From: CAZCQG01 sp964500775
GTDB lineage: Bacteria > Campylobacterota > Campylobacteria > Campylobacterales > CAZCQG01
Direction of reading: 5' to 3'
Assembly: GCA_964500775.1 (NCBI GenBank)
Contig: CAZCQG010000006.1
Coordinates: forward strand, 1 to 64,000
Length of the DNA stretch: 64,000 nucleotides
In this document: in pieces, positions 17,228-26,046 of the stretch
Layout of the letters: every line of letters starts with the position of its first letter
How positions within the stretch are numbered: position 1 is the first letter of the stretch
Program-made: the position numbers and the translations under genes
The notes under the pieces: model-generated
Told to the model about the DNA's origin: nothing
What the model saw: only the letters and a program-made list of their open reading frames with translations
Database searches by the model: none

Positions 17228-20200
17228 TTAGAAAGATTGACCGCCAAGACCGTAATCATTGATCTCAGTAAGCGTGCCGTGGCTACCAGCATTATAAGAT
17301 GTACTGAATGTACCGTAGTACAATGTGCCGTCTACATATACATAGAACACTTCACCTTCATAGAAACTTCCGTGATATGTTATTTGCATCTCGATTGTGC
17401 TACCGCCGCTTGTCGTTACATCATAGTAAGTCGCAGATGTCATTGACAATGTATCAGCGTTTGCTTCGCCTTTGAAAGCTATTTTCAATGGACTGCCTGC
17501 ATAACCGTCATAATTTATAACGTTCAGCATCACTGCATTCTCAGTGTCTTCATAGTTAGTATTGGCAACTGTTGCCGTCAAAGTATCCGTCTTGCTATTT
17601 GCAACAGGCGCAAAGTTTACCGCTTGCATATCGGAATACATATAGTAATCGTTTTTAGCAAGTACTTTAAGACTATGGTACGGATTTGTAGAGCTAATAG
17701 CACTGATTCCTAGCGTGCTGTTTGCATCCCAACCGAACAACTCGCCCAAGCTTGAGTAATCTGTAATACTTAGAGCAGTTTTTGTGCCGGCTCTAAATGC
17801 ATAGTCGGAAATATTACCCTCAAACACTTGTATGGTATCGCTAGATGTGATATCCAAGCCTGTACCAGTAGCATTGTATGCTACCGTCGGAGTAGCAGGT
17901 TTTGCCCAGTATGAGTAAAGCGAAGTTGCAAAGCTCGCCGTATTGCCAAAGCCGTCATACGCAGTGATTATTACAGGAACATCACTTGTCGTAGGATCTG
18001 CGAATAGGATATATGCATCATTCAATCTTAATGTGAACGTACCGTCACTATTTCTTCTCAACGGAATAACATCACCGGAAACCGAAGCTACAACGTTATA
18101 AGAGTTATCGCTATAGTCTGTACCGGAATCACCCGCCAAGCCGTTAAGCTTAAACGTTACTGTTCTATTGATGTGGTTTCTAACATCGCCCAAACCTGTT
18201 GTAGCACTTACACCGTTGTCAAAGTGTACCTGTACATAGCCGGCTGAATTTCCTGTCACGCCATTAGATAGCGTTATAGTTGCAGGTGTGAAATCATCAC
18301 CCAATCTCACCCAGTAACCTAGTTTAGAATCTGTCCATAGCAACTCTTGCGTATCTTGCATATCTATATCAAACCAAGTCTCGGCATCTTTTGTAGCATC
18401 TAGCCCAAGCCATCTTACTGAACCATCAGTAGTTGATGTTTGTGCAGCAGTTAATACTGAAACTACATTCTTGCCTGTTTGCGTAACAAGTTTTTGTATC
18501 GGGTTGTTTGCCGGCATATCATCTGCCCAGTAAATGGCTTTCGTAAGGTCGGCTCTACTTCCTGATCCAAGTGTGATGTTACCGTCTATTACACCGCTAG
18601 AGTTTGGATTCGAAAGATCGTATCCGTGACTAATGAACGTACCGTTATAGTCAGATGCTACCGTATGACCATCAGCACCCGTTAGGTTTTTCAACGTGAA
18701 CACGTTAGAGATAGGACCTTTTACCATGTCCGTACTTCCACTCAACGCGCCGATTCTTGTATCTAGGTATATACCTTTGTCGGTACCTGTTTCAAGAATT
18801 TGTATGTCATTGATAGGAGTAGAAGTATAACTATCTCTCCAAAGATCCGCACCAAGTACAGTATAGTTGGTATCGCTATTTATTGTTACAATAGTTGCGT
18901 TCCAATCTTTTGTTGTATCGTTTCTTGCCCCTGCAATTTGAGCAATCGCATAAGAGTGGTTATAGTCGTCATACGACAATAACGAGCTCTCCGCATCTGT
19001 TCCGCTAGCACGTACATAAAATTGTGTGCCGTTTTGATCGTTATCGTCTTTATAAACTCTAACAACCGTCGCATCCGCAACACCAAATCTGTAGTTTGAT
19101 GCTATGAGAACGCTATCGGTAGTACCGTCAAAGTTTGTATCCAACTCGTACGCTTTTAACTTTAGATCGCTCGCAGTAGAGTCATCCGATCTTTTTTTCC
19201 AGTTACCAGTGATACTACCGGTCAAATTTGTAATTATATTAGCCGCCAATGTTGCCGGAGTAGCCCCTGCCGTTGACACGTAGAAGCTAGAATCGGTAAC
19301 CGTAGTACCGCTACTTGTATACTCATGATACAAGTCGGCAAATTGGATTTCCAAATGCCCGATGCCGGTCATATTCCCTTCATTCAACCAAGCACTATTG
19401 AGTTTTACCGCCATCAAATAGTCACCGTAAACGGCTGTTTGGTTGTTGTCATTAGCAGCCACCATCGGTAACGCAGTTCCGCTTGAAGGTCTTGTCGCCA
19501 CTGAAGTGTTTAATTCAAACTTTCTGTCAGAAACAATCAGTACGTTTGTACCGTTCATAGGATACGCTCTAGTGTTCCCGAAGTACATCGTACCGTTTCT
19601 ATCACCCGTTACGATTCTATCGTTTGTTGCAAGTGCTGCACCCAAAGCAGATGTAGCATTTGCTTCTGTCCAATAGGTACCTGCAATATTTCTTCCGAAT
19701 GTATCTCTCAACGTATAACCCAAAGAAGTACTTATATCGACTATTGCTGCTGCTGCAGAATATCTAATGGTCTCATCGTTAAAAGAGAGTAAATGCCAAC
19801 CGCTATTAAGGTTCATAGTCCCGTATGTACTCTCCCCTATATCAGAACTAGCTAACACCAATCCTGCTTTTGCGGTTGTGTTATTTACCCATTGACCGTA
19901 TGCCCAGTATCCGTGTGCACTCTCAACGTCATTTGTACTGCTTAAAGAGTTTTGACTGTCTGAAAGTCTGCTATCATATACACCCCACGCGCCGTTAACA
20001 TAACCAAATAGCGTCAGGTTGTCATCGGCAGACATAGCATCAAAATTATCCGTTGAAGTAAGCTGCATACTATTTGCAATAACCTTTGTTAGGTTATTGT
20101 CAGATATGTTCGTATCCAAATACTCATCCAATCCGCTATATGCAGTTGAACTCGAAGAACTTGAAAGCAAAGCAGCCAACTCGGACGGAGTTACTCCTAA

Positions 20201-20824
20201 ATCTGCAGTAGTAATAGCATACGGAGCATCGGAAGTATAATCTCTATGTAGTTTTACCCAGTAAAATTCTGTCGTATCGGCATATGTTTCGGTGTTAAAT
20301 CTTACTTTAACCCATTGTCCTTCCATGTCAGACACGAAGAATACCCTTACCGCGTTTCCGCCCGGTGTGCTAATATACATTGTATACACGGGATCGCCGC
20401 CGTCTTTCACGTATTCATTCGGTGAAGAAGCCACAGAACCCAAGTGTTGTAACTCAACTAACACATCATCGGTTGCCGCAATGGTATTGCCGCTTGGATC
20501 CTCGGACCCTACCAACAATTCGACACCTATTTCGGCAATCGCCGGAGTACTTACAACCCAACCGCTTCCGCTTGTGCCGCCGGTAGCGTTGTCATAATAT
20601 GTTACGTTTCCGTCAGTATCGGCCTCATCCGTAGACGTAGTACCTAGAACATACGTGGTGTCCCAAGTAGGCACGCTGCTACTACTCGTACCGTAGGTAT
20701 ATAACCCCTGTGTACCGAATAGCGTCCACTTTTCATGCGGTATCTCGATCTGAGTCCCCGCATTCACGAAAGCCGGAGCAACCGCTAACATTGCAGCCGC
20801 TATCGCACTAACCTTAATTTTCAT
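17228..20824 (-). CDS. Very large cysteine-free secreted protein, S-layer-like
   Basis: This 1198-residue protein has a clean Sec signal peptide (cut after AFVNA, residue 22). The mature part is rich in T, S, D, N, G and aromatic residues, with no cysteine seen and few lysines, as in S-layer and other secreted beta-rich proteins. Two segments around GYW (SAHGYWAYGQW, LGYWVRLGDD) are each preceded or followed by a W-rich stretch such as LNSGWHLLSF, suggesting a repeated module. The C-terminus (EVFYVYVDGTLYYGTF) resembles that of the adjacent lipoprotein. A very strong ribosome site (AGAGGAGA), a leader hairpin and a terminator imply high expression. I do not recognise a named family; export by the neighbouring type II system is inferred. 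Confidence 0.8.
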   Translation of the reverse strand: MKIKVSAIAAAMLAVAPAFVNAGTQIEIPHEKWTLFGTQGLYTYGTSSSSVPTWDTTYVLGTTSTDEADTDGNVTYYDNATGGTSGSGWVVSTPAIAEIGVELLVGSEDPSGNTIAATDDVLVELQHLGSVASSPNEYVKDGGDPVYTMYISTPGGNAVRVFFVSDMEGQWVKVRFNTETYADTTEFYWVKLHRDYTSDAPYAITTADLGVTPSELAALLSSSSSSTAYSGLDEYLDTNISDNNLTKVIANSMQLTSTDNFDAMSADDNLTLFGYVNGAWGVYDSRLSDSQNSLSSTNDVESAHGYWAYGQWVNNTTAKAGLVLASSDIGESTYGTMNLNSGWHLLSFNDETIRYSAAAAIVDISTSLGYTLRDTFGRNIAGTYWTEANATSALGAALATNDRIVTGDRNGTMYFGNTRAYPMNGTNVLIVSDRKFELNTSVATRPSSGTALPMVAANDNNQTAVYGDYLMAVKLNSAWLNEGNMTGIGHLEIQFADLYHEYTSSGTTVTDSSFYVSTAGATPATLAANIITNLTGSITGNWKKRSDDSTASDLKLKAYELDTNFDGTTDSVLIASNYRFGVADATVVRVYKDDNDQNGTQFYVRASGTDAESSLLSYDDYNHSYAIAQIAGARNDTTKDWNATIVTINSDTNYTVLGADLWRDSYTSTPINDIQILETGTDKGIYLDTRIGALSGSTDMVKGPISNVFTLKNLTGADGHTVASDYNGTFISHGYDLSNPNSSGVIDGNITLGSGSRADLTKAIYWADDMPANNPIQKLVTQTGKNVVSVLTAAQTSTTDGSVRWLGLDATKDAETWFDIDMQDTQELLWTDSKLGYWVRLGDDFTPATITLSNGVTGNSAGYVQVHFDNGVSATTGLGDVRNHINRTVTFKLNGLAGDSGTDYSDNSYNVVASVSGDVIPLRRNSDGTFTLRLNDAYILFADPTTSDVPVIITAYDGFGNTASFATSLYSYWAKPATPTVAYNATGTGLDITSSDTIQVFEGNISDYAFRAGTKTALSITDYSSLGELFGWDANSTLGISAISSTNPYHSLKVLAKNDYYMYSDMQAVNFAPVANSKTDTLTATVANTNYEDTENAVMLNVINYDGYAGSPLKIAFKGEANADTLSMTSATYYDVTTSGGSTIEMQITYHGSFYEGEVFYVYVDGTLYYGTFSTSYNAGSHGTLTEINDYGLGGQSF

Positions 20825-20860
20825 CTTTCTCTCCTCTTGTTAAGATTCTCTAATTTCCCT

Positions 20861-20875
20861 TGGCTTGCGAAGCCA
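20861..20875 (-). promoter_or_regulatory. Leader hairpin upstream of the large secreted protein gene
   Basis: TGGCTT-GCG-AAGCCA is a perfect 6-bp inverted repeat in the untranslated leader, 36 bases before the ATG and upstream of the AGAGGAGA ribosome site. A 5' hairpin of this sort can protect an abundant mRNA from decay. It might instead be a protein-binding site. Confidence 0.4.
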
Positions 20876-20949
20876 CTTAACTGAATAAAACCAAATGATA
20901 TAATCCAAACTCAAGATTTATATCGACTGATAAAAAAAATACTTTAATT

Positions 20950-22548
20950 TTACGGATCCAATAAAGTATTTTTTACAGGGATTAACCTCTTTATGCTTGA
21001 AGCACATTCCGTTCCACCTTTATTTTCAAACTCGCCTCTATAGCAAGCGCCGTTTGGTATCTTTACATAAAAGACGCTACCGTTAAAATATTTCGTGGTG
21101 GCACTAATCCTTATATATATATCCTCATCGGGATGTACCTCTATATCATAATAAGGTCCGCACCAAGTTTTTGTCGTTGATGAGTCACTAATCAACGGAT
21201 AATAAAAATCAATACCTAAATCTACTTTTTGATAGGCGACTTCTAGCGTCTTATCGGGTACCGCTACAGCCTGCCCGCTACTACCGTAGCTGACAAACAT
21301 TTTTAGCTGAGTAAGATTAGTCTCACACGCATTTGGATCGGCAACGCTCAAACTATAATCATATGGATCCGTTACATTTACCGTGTATTGTCTCGTGGTA
21401 GTATTATTAAACTCATTAGTTGCGCTGACATTCATTGTGGTAGAACCTTCTTTTAGGCCCTCCATACAGATGTATTTATCATCCGTAGAATCGACGTAAC
21501 TATTTAATACCGTGCTATCAGCTTCCGTAACACTAAATGAGACATTATCGTCACCGACGGCACAAGATTGTGCGTCAAACAACACACAAGTTACCGTCTC
21601 ATCGCTAACATTTATATCAAATGAACTTGCCGTAGTATTAATTATCGGGTAATCACCGGATTGGCATGTGGTATTTGTATCATCACCGCTATTTATCACT
21701 ATGACATCATACGTTTTTGATGCACTGTTGCCGTATTTGTTCGTTGCGTTTACCGTCATCGTGGTTATACCTTGCTCGATTCCCAACATGCAAATGGAGT
21801 TATTTATATCTGGATTATTATATGTATAGAGTATAGGTAAACCGACGCTACTGCTCAAGGTGACGTTATTATCTCCTCCCTCGCAGGATTCTACATCAAA
21901 CGTATAGCAATTTTTATTTGCCTCTCCCGTGTATATCGCAAAATAATTTACCGTAGTATTTATCACCGGATTATCCGACGAGGTGCAAATATCCGTTGTA
22001 TTATCATCTGTTGTATTATCGTCTGTTGTATTATCGTCCATATTGACCACCCACACGTCAATCGTTTTTACGGCAGTATTATCAAGAGAATTTGTTGCTT
22101 GAAGACTTAAAGTCGTATTCCCCTCGCTTAGTCCCTGGACGCATAAAGATGAGTCGCTCTGAATATAGGAGCCGATAACAGATGCATTGCCGACCAAATA
22201 GTTTAGAGCCACATCGCCTTCCGCACAAGCGGTGATGTCAAAGCTAATGCAATTCAGCCCGCCTACTTGTAAGCCGAGGTAATTTACGCTTGACATATTT
22301 ATAATAGGATCCGTGGTGTTGCATTCGCTCGTACCGTCGTCATAGTACGTATAAGGATTTTTATCGCAGTAGCCTTTCAGACCAAATCCAAAATCACACA
22401 TTTGGTTATGTTCTTTGTAATAATCAACGCTTTTTAAAATATTACTGGCAAGGTCTTCGCCGAGTTTGGCAAGACTGCCTCCGTCGCAACCTTTTATCAA
22501 CAGGGTTAAAGTCGTTATGATGAGGAATCTGATTCCAGCACTACGCAC
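20950..22548 (-). CDS. Lipoprotein with three four-cysteine Ig-like repeats
   Basis: I place the start at GTG 22548, which has AAGGA 5 bases upstream and gives a normal lipoprotein signal (VRSAGIRFLIITTLTLLIKGC); the frame is open to a TTG at 22587, but that codon lies inside an inverted repeat. The product is about 532 residues. After the lipid cysteine come three tandem repeats of roughly 95 residues. Each begins with C...PIIN or PVIN, has C..FD...C and then a lone C before G...G.T, and ends N..N...TY-V-V. Each so has four cysteines, likely two disulfides. The first two repeats are joined by DDNTTDDNTTDDNTTD. The C-terminal domain (VFYVKIPNGACYRGEF) resembles that of the 1198-residue protein. 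An anchor or partner role for that protein is inferred. Confidence 0.75.
   Translation of the reverse strand: MRSAGIRFLIITTLTLLIKGCDGGSLAKLGEDLASNILKSVDYYKEHNQMCDFGFGLKGYCDKNPYTYYDDGTSECNTTDPIINMSSVNYLGLQVGGLNCISFDITACAEGDVALNYLVGNASVIGSYIQSDSSLCVQGLSEGNTTLSLQATNSLDNTAVKTIDVWVVNMDDNTTDDNTTDDNTTDICTSSDNPVINTTVNYFAIYTGEANKNCYTFDVESCEGGDNNVTLSSSVGLPILYTYNNPDINNSICMLGIEQGITTMTVNATNKYGNSASKTYDVIVINSGDDTNTTCQSGDYPIINTTASSFDINVSDETVTCVLFDAQSCAVGDDNVSFSVTEADSTVLNSYVDSTDDKYICMEGLKEGSTTMNVSATNEFNNTTTRQYTVNVTDPYDYSLSVADPNACETNLTQLKMFVSYGSSGQAVAVPDKTLEVAYQKVDLGIDFYYPLISDSSTTKTWCGPYYDIEVHPDEDIYIRISATTKYFNGSVFYVKIPNGACYRGEFENKGGTECASSIKRLIPVKNTLLDP
21995..22039. repeat. Three in-frame 15-bp tandem repeats in the lipoprotein gene
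   Basis: The unit GTTGTATTATCRTCY on the plus strand occurs three times without gaps and encodes a DNTTD linker between the first and second cysteine repeats. Because the unit is a multiple of three, copy changes would alter linker length without breaking the frame. Confidence 0.85.
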
Positions 22549-22581
22549 TATTATCCTTTTTATTGATTTTATATACACGTT

Positions 22582-22643
22582 AAACAATTATCATTCCAAA
22601 ATTTTCAACGTCTCTTTCGATTTTTTTGGAATGATAATTGTTT
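22582..22643. promoter_or_regulatory. Perfect 20-bp inverted repeat with Fur-box-like arms in a divergent control region
   Basis: The left arm AAACAATTATCATTCCAAAA (22582-22601) is exactly mirrored at 22624-22643 with a 22-base spacer. Each arm contains AATTATCATT or AATGATAATT, close to the GATAATGATAAT units of Fur boxes. The repeat lies between the leftward Ig-repeat lipoprotein gene and the rightward 51-residue lipoprotein gene, near the promoter of each. A TATAAA at about 22568-22574 on the minus strand could be the leftward -10. Iron control is inferred from sequence alone. Confidence 0.6.
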
Positions 22644-22680
22644 GTACGGTGTTTAGTGATATCGACCAAGGAAGGAATTT

Positions 22681-22836
22681 ATGAAGCTAATTGTCAAATA
22701 CTTGATAATTGTTATGATAGCGTTAGGGTTTAGTGGATGCATCAGTGCATCATTGGATATCGGCAACAGCGGGAATAAAAATCAGCAAATGATGGCGCCT
22801 AATCCATACTACTACCCACCGCCGTACTACTATTGA
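22681..22836 (+). CDS. Small 51-residue lipoprotein with tyrosine-proline tail
   Basis: ATG 22681 has GGAAGGAA directly upstream. The 51-codon product has a lipoprotein signal: a basic start, a hydrophobic stretch and LGFSGC, with the cysteine at residue 20. A short polar mature peptide ends in PNPYYYPPPYYY. Nothing in it assigns a function. It is the first gene rightward of the inverted-repeat control region and so may lead the secretion operon. A small lipoprotein at the head of such a locus could be a secretin pilot or a surface spacer, but this is only a guess. Confidence 0.7.
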   Translation: MKLIVKYLIIVMIALGFSGCISASLDIGNSGNKNQQMMAPNPYYYPPPYYY

Positions 22837-22902
22837 TAGTAGTCAAAAAAAATAGAAAATAGACGATTTAGTTCTATACAAGTTAATTTTGGGAGCACGA
22901 CA

Positions 22903-24459
22903 ATGGGAAGGTTGTTTTACAAAACTTCGATAGTATTTCTGTTCTTAATACTATTGGGTGGATGCGGTTCCGGAACAGCCACGGATAATACTATCGGTGT
23001 TTACAAAGGTCCGGTTTATGAAGGGATCGTGAAGGCTGACGACACCGAATGTACTTATGCGGATAGTCCCGGTATGTACAGTTGCTCAAATTCTCCGGAT
23101 GACGGTATTTTTTTATATCCCAATTTGGATGGCATAATATCTTACTGCATCACCGACAACTGCGACGATGGAGCTATTCAGCTAGATTTTCCGTCAAACA
23201 AACTTAATACCCCTTTTATGAAAGCACCCAAAGGCTCAAATAAAATCGATATGATAACGACTGCGATATACGACTTGTGGGAGTACTACGGCAAGGAAGC
23301 CGACATAACAAGCATTGTAGAGTTGGTCGCAGAGATGACGGGAGCCGAGTTACCCTCAAACTATTTAACGAACAATCAAAATATTACCAACGACAAAGAT
23401 ATAGCGGTACTCAACTATGCCGTCCAAGATGCGGTGGAGCAATTTATCTCTTTAAAAGAGAGCGGGAGCACCGATGAGAACGCAAAAACAACCTCAAAAG
23501 CTCTTTATGAAACAAGATTAGCACAAAACGGAATAAGTAGCTCTAGTACTTTTGAAGATATAGAATCCAAACTTCTTTCTAAATTATCTACCGAAGAGAG
23601 TATCAGCTATGAAGAAGTAGATTACACTCCGCCTACGGAAGTAGAAACCGAAGAAGTGACTCTTGCGGTAAACGCAACGGCAGATATTACCGTAAACAGT
23701 ACATTGAGTAACGTAACGGCTACCAGTAGCGATACAAGTATAGCTACCGCCTCCGTAAATAGCAGTGTCGTTACAATTACGGCAGTCGCATCCGGCGATG
23801 CGGTAATTTATATCAAAAACGATGGCGCTACGATTATAGTGGTCAATGTTACCGTTACATCTTCAACCCAGGACGATGACGACGACAATACTTCAACGAC
23901 CGTTGAAGAGACTACGGCAAGCGTCACTCAAGGCTCCACGACCGATGTTTCACTCGATGGAATCACGGGAACGATCACCGTTACTACGTCTTCAAGTGCT
24001 ACGGTAACCGTATCCGTCAGCTCCAACACGCTCACCCTATCCGGCATTTCCGTCGGTAGTGCGACCGTGGAAGTAAGTAGTGACGGCGTAGTAGTAAAAA
24101 GAATTGCCGTAACGGTACTTGCGCAAGGTATTACGGATGTTACAAACAGCTATTCCATAGATTATACGAGTGATGCGCCGCCGTCAACATACGAGCAAAA
24201 TAATTATAAGATTTATCAAAACGGCTCGGCACTAGTAATAGACTTTAGCGACTATGCATTCGGCTTCCCGTCCGTAAAAGTTTCACAACTTTACGACGTT
24301 AAGTACGGCAACGCTTTAAATAACATAAACAACACCGCTACGATAAGCGGACTGACGGCTACGATTTCAACGGGTGCACTGTTGGATGAATTCTACTTAT
24401 CATTTGCATGTTATGCCGATAGTATAAGGTCGTCAAAAGCGATTATTAAAAAGAAGTAG
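22903..24459 (+). CDS. Lipoprotein with two BIG2-like domains
   Basis: The product has 518 residues. The lipoprotein signal ends in LILLGGC (cysteine at residue 21). An alpha-helical N-terminal region of about 200 residues follows (MITTAIYDLWEYYG, ADITSIVELVAEMTG), then two bacterial Ig-like repeats: about 247-315 (VTLAVNATADITVNSTLSN ... ATVTAV-type pattern) and about 338-408 (ASVTQGSTTDVSLDGITGT ...). A run of aspartates (DDDDDN) joins them. A C-terminal beta domain of about 105 residues ends basic (IIKKK). GGGAG precedes the ATG. With the cysteine-repeat lipoprotein it forms a pair of lipid-anchored, Ig-built surface proteins flanking the control region. Confidence 0.75.
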   Translation: MGRLFYKTSIVFLFLILLGGCGSGTATDNTIGVYKGPVYEGIVKADDTECTYADSPGMYSCSNSPDDGIFLYPNLDGIISYCITDNCDDGAIQLDFPSNKLNTPFMKAPKGSNKIDMITTAIYDLWEYYGKEADITSIVELVAEMTGAELPSNYLTNNQNITNDKDIAVLNYAVQDAVEQFISLKESGSTDENAKTTSKALYETRLAQNGISSSSTFEDIESKLLSKLSTEESISYEEVDYTPPTEVETEEVTLAVNATADITVNSTLSNVTATSSDTSIATASVNSSVVTITAVASGDAVIYIKNDGATIIVVNVTVTSSTQDDDDDNTSTTVEETTASVTQGSTTDVSLDGITGTITVTTSSSATVTVSVSSNTLTLSGISVGSATVEVSSDGVVVKRIAVTVLAQGITDVTNSYSIDYTSDAPPSTYEQNNYKIYQNGSALVIDFSDYAFGFPSVKVSQLYDVKYGNALNNINNTATISGLTATISTGALLDEFYLSFACYADSIRSSKAIIKKK

Positions 24460-24469
24460 TTTTCTAAAT

Positions 24470-25165
24470 ATGGCAAATATTATTATTCTATTAATATCTT
24501 TGATACTCGGGGGAATAACGCTCTACTTCAGCATAGACGATTCTCCCGTCGCGTTTGAACCTATAAAAAAAGAGGTGCAAAAAAGCGGCGGTACTAAAAA
24601 TGTAAGCACTCCTAAAAATATTGACATCGAGTACAAATTACAGGGTAGCAATCTCGAAGAGGAGTTAGCCTCTTTACCTGAAGACATTGCAAACCAAAAT
24701 AGAAAAGTGAGACTGTTTATCGAGCAAAATCAAATGTTCTCATCCTATGATCAAAATTATGACGAAGCTCGGTTTAATGATAAAAACGGCTCTTATGTGG
24801 TTAAAGTGATGGTAAAGAATCCGAACGTAAAAACAACCTCTTTTAAAAAAGAGATTATGACAAACATTACTACTCCTGACGGAACGTCTATAAATGCAAA
24901 AATTGACCCCGAACTAATAGACACTAATGAAAATGTCTACTTGCTTGTAACCAATACGACCACAAAAAAAGAGCAGTTGGTAAACATTACTAAGCAGTTA
25001 AACGAACAGGTTAAAAATACCAACGGTAATGTCTTAAGTATCACATACAGCGATAACGACAGCGGCATCTCCGTCCCAAGTGATACACAAACAAAGTCTT
25101 TTACGATAAAACAGCCTCCTTCGATACCCGATGAGGTGCTAAAAAAATTAGGGATAACCGAATAA
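24470..25165 (+). CDS. Membrane-anchored protein of unknown function in the secretion operon
   Basis: The 231 residues start with one hydrophobic helix (3-21), likely a signal anchor, followed by a soluble, lysine- and asparagine-rich periplasmic part without cysteines. SYVVKVMVKNPNVKTTSFKKEIM suggests a beta-sandwich-like region. I do not recognise a family. It lies 10 bases after the BIG2-like lipoprotein gene and its stop codon TAA (25163-25165) overlaps the proposed start of the GspK-like gene, so it is most likely part of this secretion system. A GspB- or ExeA-like accessory role cannot be excluded. Confidence 0.65.
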   Translation: MANIIILLISLILGGITLYFSIDDSPVAFEPIKKEVQKSGGTKNVSTPKNIDIEYKLQGSNLEEELASLPEDIANQNRKVRLFIEQNQMFSSYDQNYDEARFNDKNGSYVVKVMVKNPNVKTTSFKKEIMTNITTPDGTSINAKIDPELIDTNENVYLLVTNTTTKKEQLVNITKQLNEQVKNTNGNVLSITYSDNDSGISVPSDTQTKSFTIKQPPSIPDEVLKKLGITE

Positions 25166-26046
25166 AAAAAGGTATAGCGCTCCTTATCACGATATTTTTT
25201 GTGATTACCCTTACGCTACTTATTGCCTACAATCAGCAGCTAGTAGGTTTTATGATAAAAGACACACAAGCGCTCCGTTCCGATATTCAGTTCTCCTATC
25301 TTCAGGATGAGGTTAGAAAATTCATAGTCGAGAATCTCAAAGAGAGTAAAACCCCCAAAGAGCTCCACACGATATTGGGTTATTTTCCGCTATTTTTATC
25401 TGCCGAAAAAGAAGACATCGGCGTTCAAATAGATTGCAAATGCGCATCAAATAAAATAAACATAAATGCCATCGCCGAAACAAACGGGACTATTCATAAA
25501 AATTATTTTGATTTATTTGTCGCTATTTTCGACAAAAACAATATAAGCGACCCCGAATTTTTAGCAAATATGGTTGTAGATGCTATAGATTCCGATTATG
25601 TCGAAAATGATTACGAGAGCGAAATATCATTAAAGAATCCATTGTTTCGACAGGGGAAAATAGTGGACGAAGGGGCTTTTTCGGAGATTCTATACGCTTA
25701 TGCAAAAACCAAAAACGATGAAGATGCCCTCAAAGTCGATTGGAATACCTATTTTTCCTACGGTATTTCCGATACGCTCGATTTTAATTGTATGGATCAA
25801 AAACTTATCGATACGATTTTTTCCGATACGATGATCACGAAAGAGAGCGATGTCATCTACGAAAACGCGGATGAATTGTCTCTGCGGAGTGATGAGGATA
25901 AAGAGATTTTGAGCAGATTTAATATACACTTCTATGATTCCAAATTACTATGCAATGTTGCGGTCTCTAAAGACAAAACTATAAGTACCTATAGTTATCT
26001 CATCGATCTTAGCAAGAATAAGGCGGCCTTTTTTGAAAAAAATTAA
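25162..26046 (+). CDS. gspK: GspK-like minor pseudopilin, with a probable non-canonical ATA start
   Basis: The first common start in this frame is GTG 25201, but it falls within the hydrophobic helix. Reading back in frame, ATA 25162 overlaps the previous stop and gives (M)KKGIALLITIFFVITLTLLIAY, the basic leader, G at -1 and hydrophobic helix of a prepilin. Mature +5 is not glutamate, as is usual for GspK. From ATA the protein has 294 residues; its large C-terminal part (ININAIAETNG, LANMVVDAIDSDY) fits the GspK helical domain that caps the pseudopilus. It leads directly into gspL, overlapping by 14 bp. Family call is fairly sure; start codon is not. Confidence 0.7.
   Translation: MKKGIALLITIFFVITLTLLIAYNQQLVGFMIKDTQALRSDIQFSYLQDEVRKFIVENLKESKTPKELHTILGYFPLFLSAEKEDIGVQIDCKCASNKININAIAETNGTIHKNYFDLFVAIFDKNNISDPEFLANMVVDAIDSDYVENDYESEISLKNPLFRQGKIVDEGAFSEILYAYAKTKNDEDALKVDWNTYFSYGISDTLDFNCMDQKLIDTIFSDTMITKESDVIYENADELSLRSDEDKEILSRFNIHFYDSKLLCNVAVSKDKTISTYSYLIDLSKNKAAFFEKN

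Noticed and set aside
19443..20597. Several open frames antisense to the 1198-residue protein gene
   Set aside because: They follow from its Thr/Ser/Asn-rich coding and lack ribosome sites or family features.
21995..22039. 15-bp tandem repeats as a phase-variation switch
   Set aside because: The unit is a multiple of three, so slippage would change linker length but not turn the gene off.
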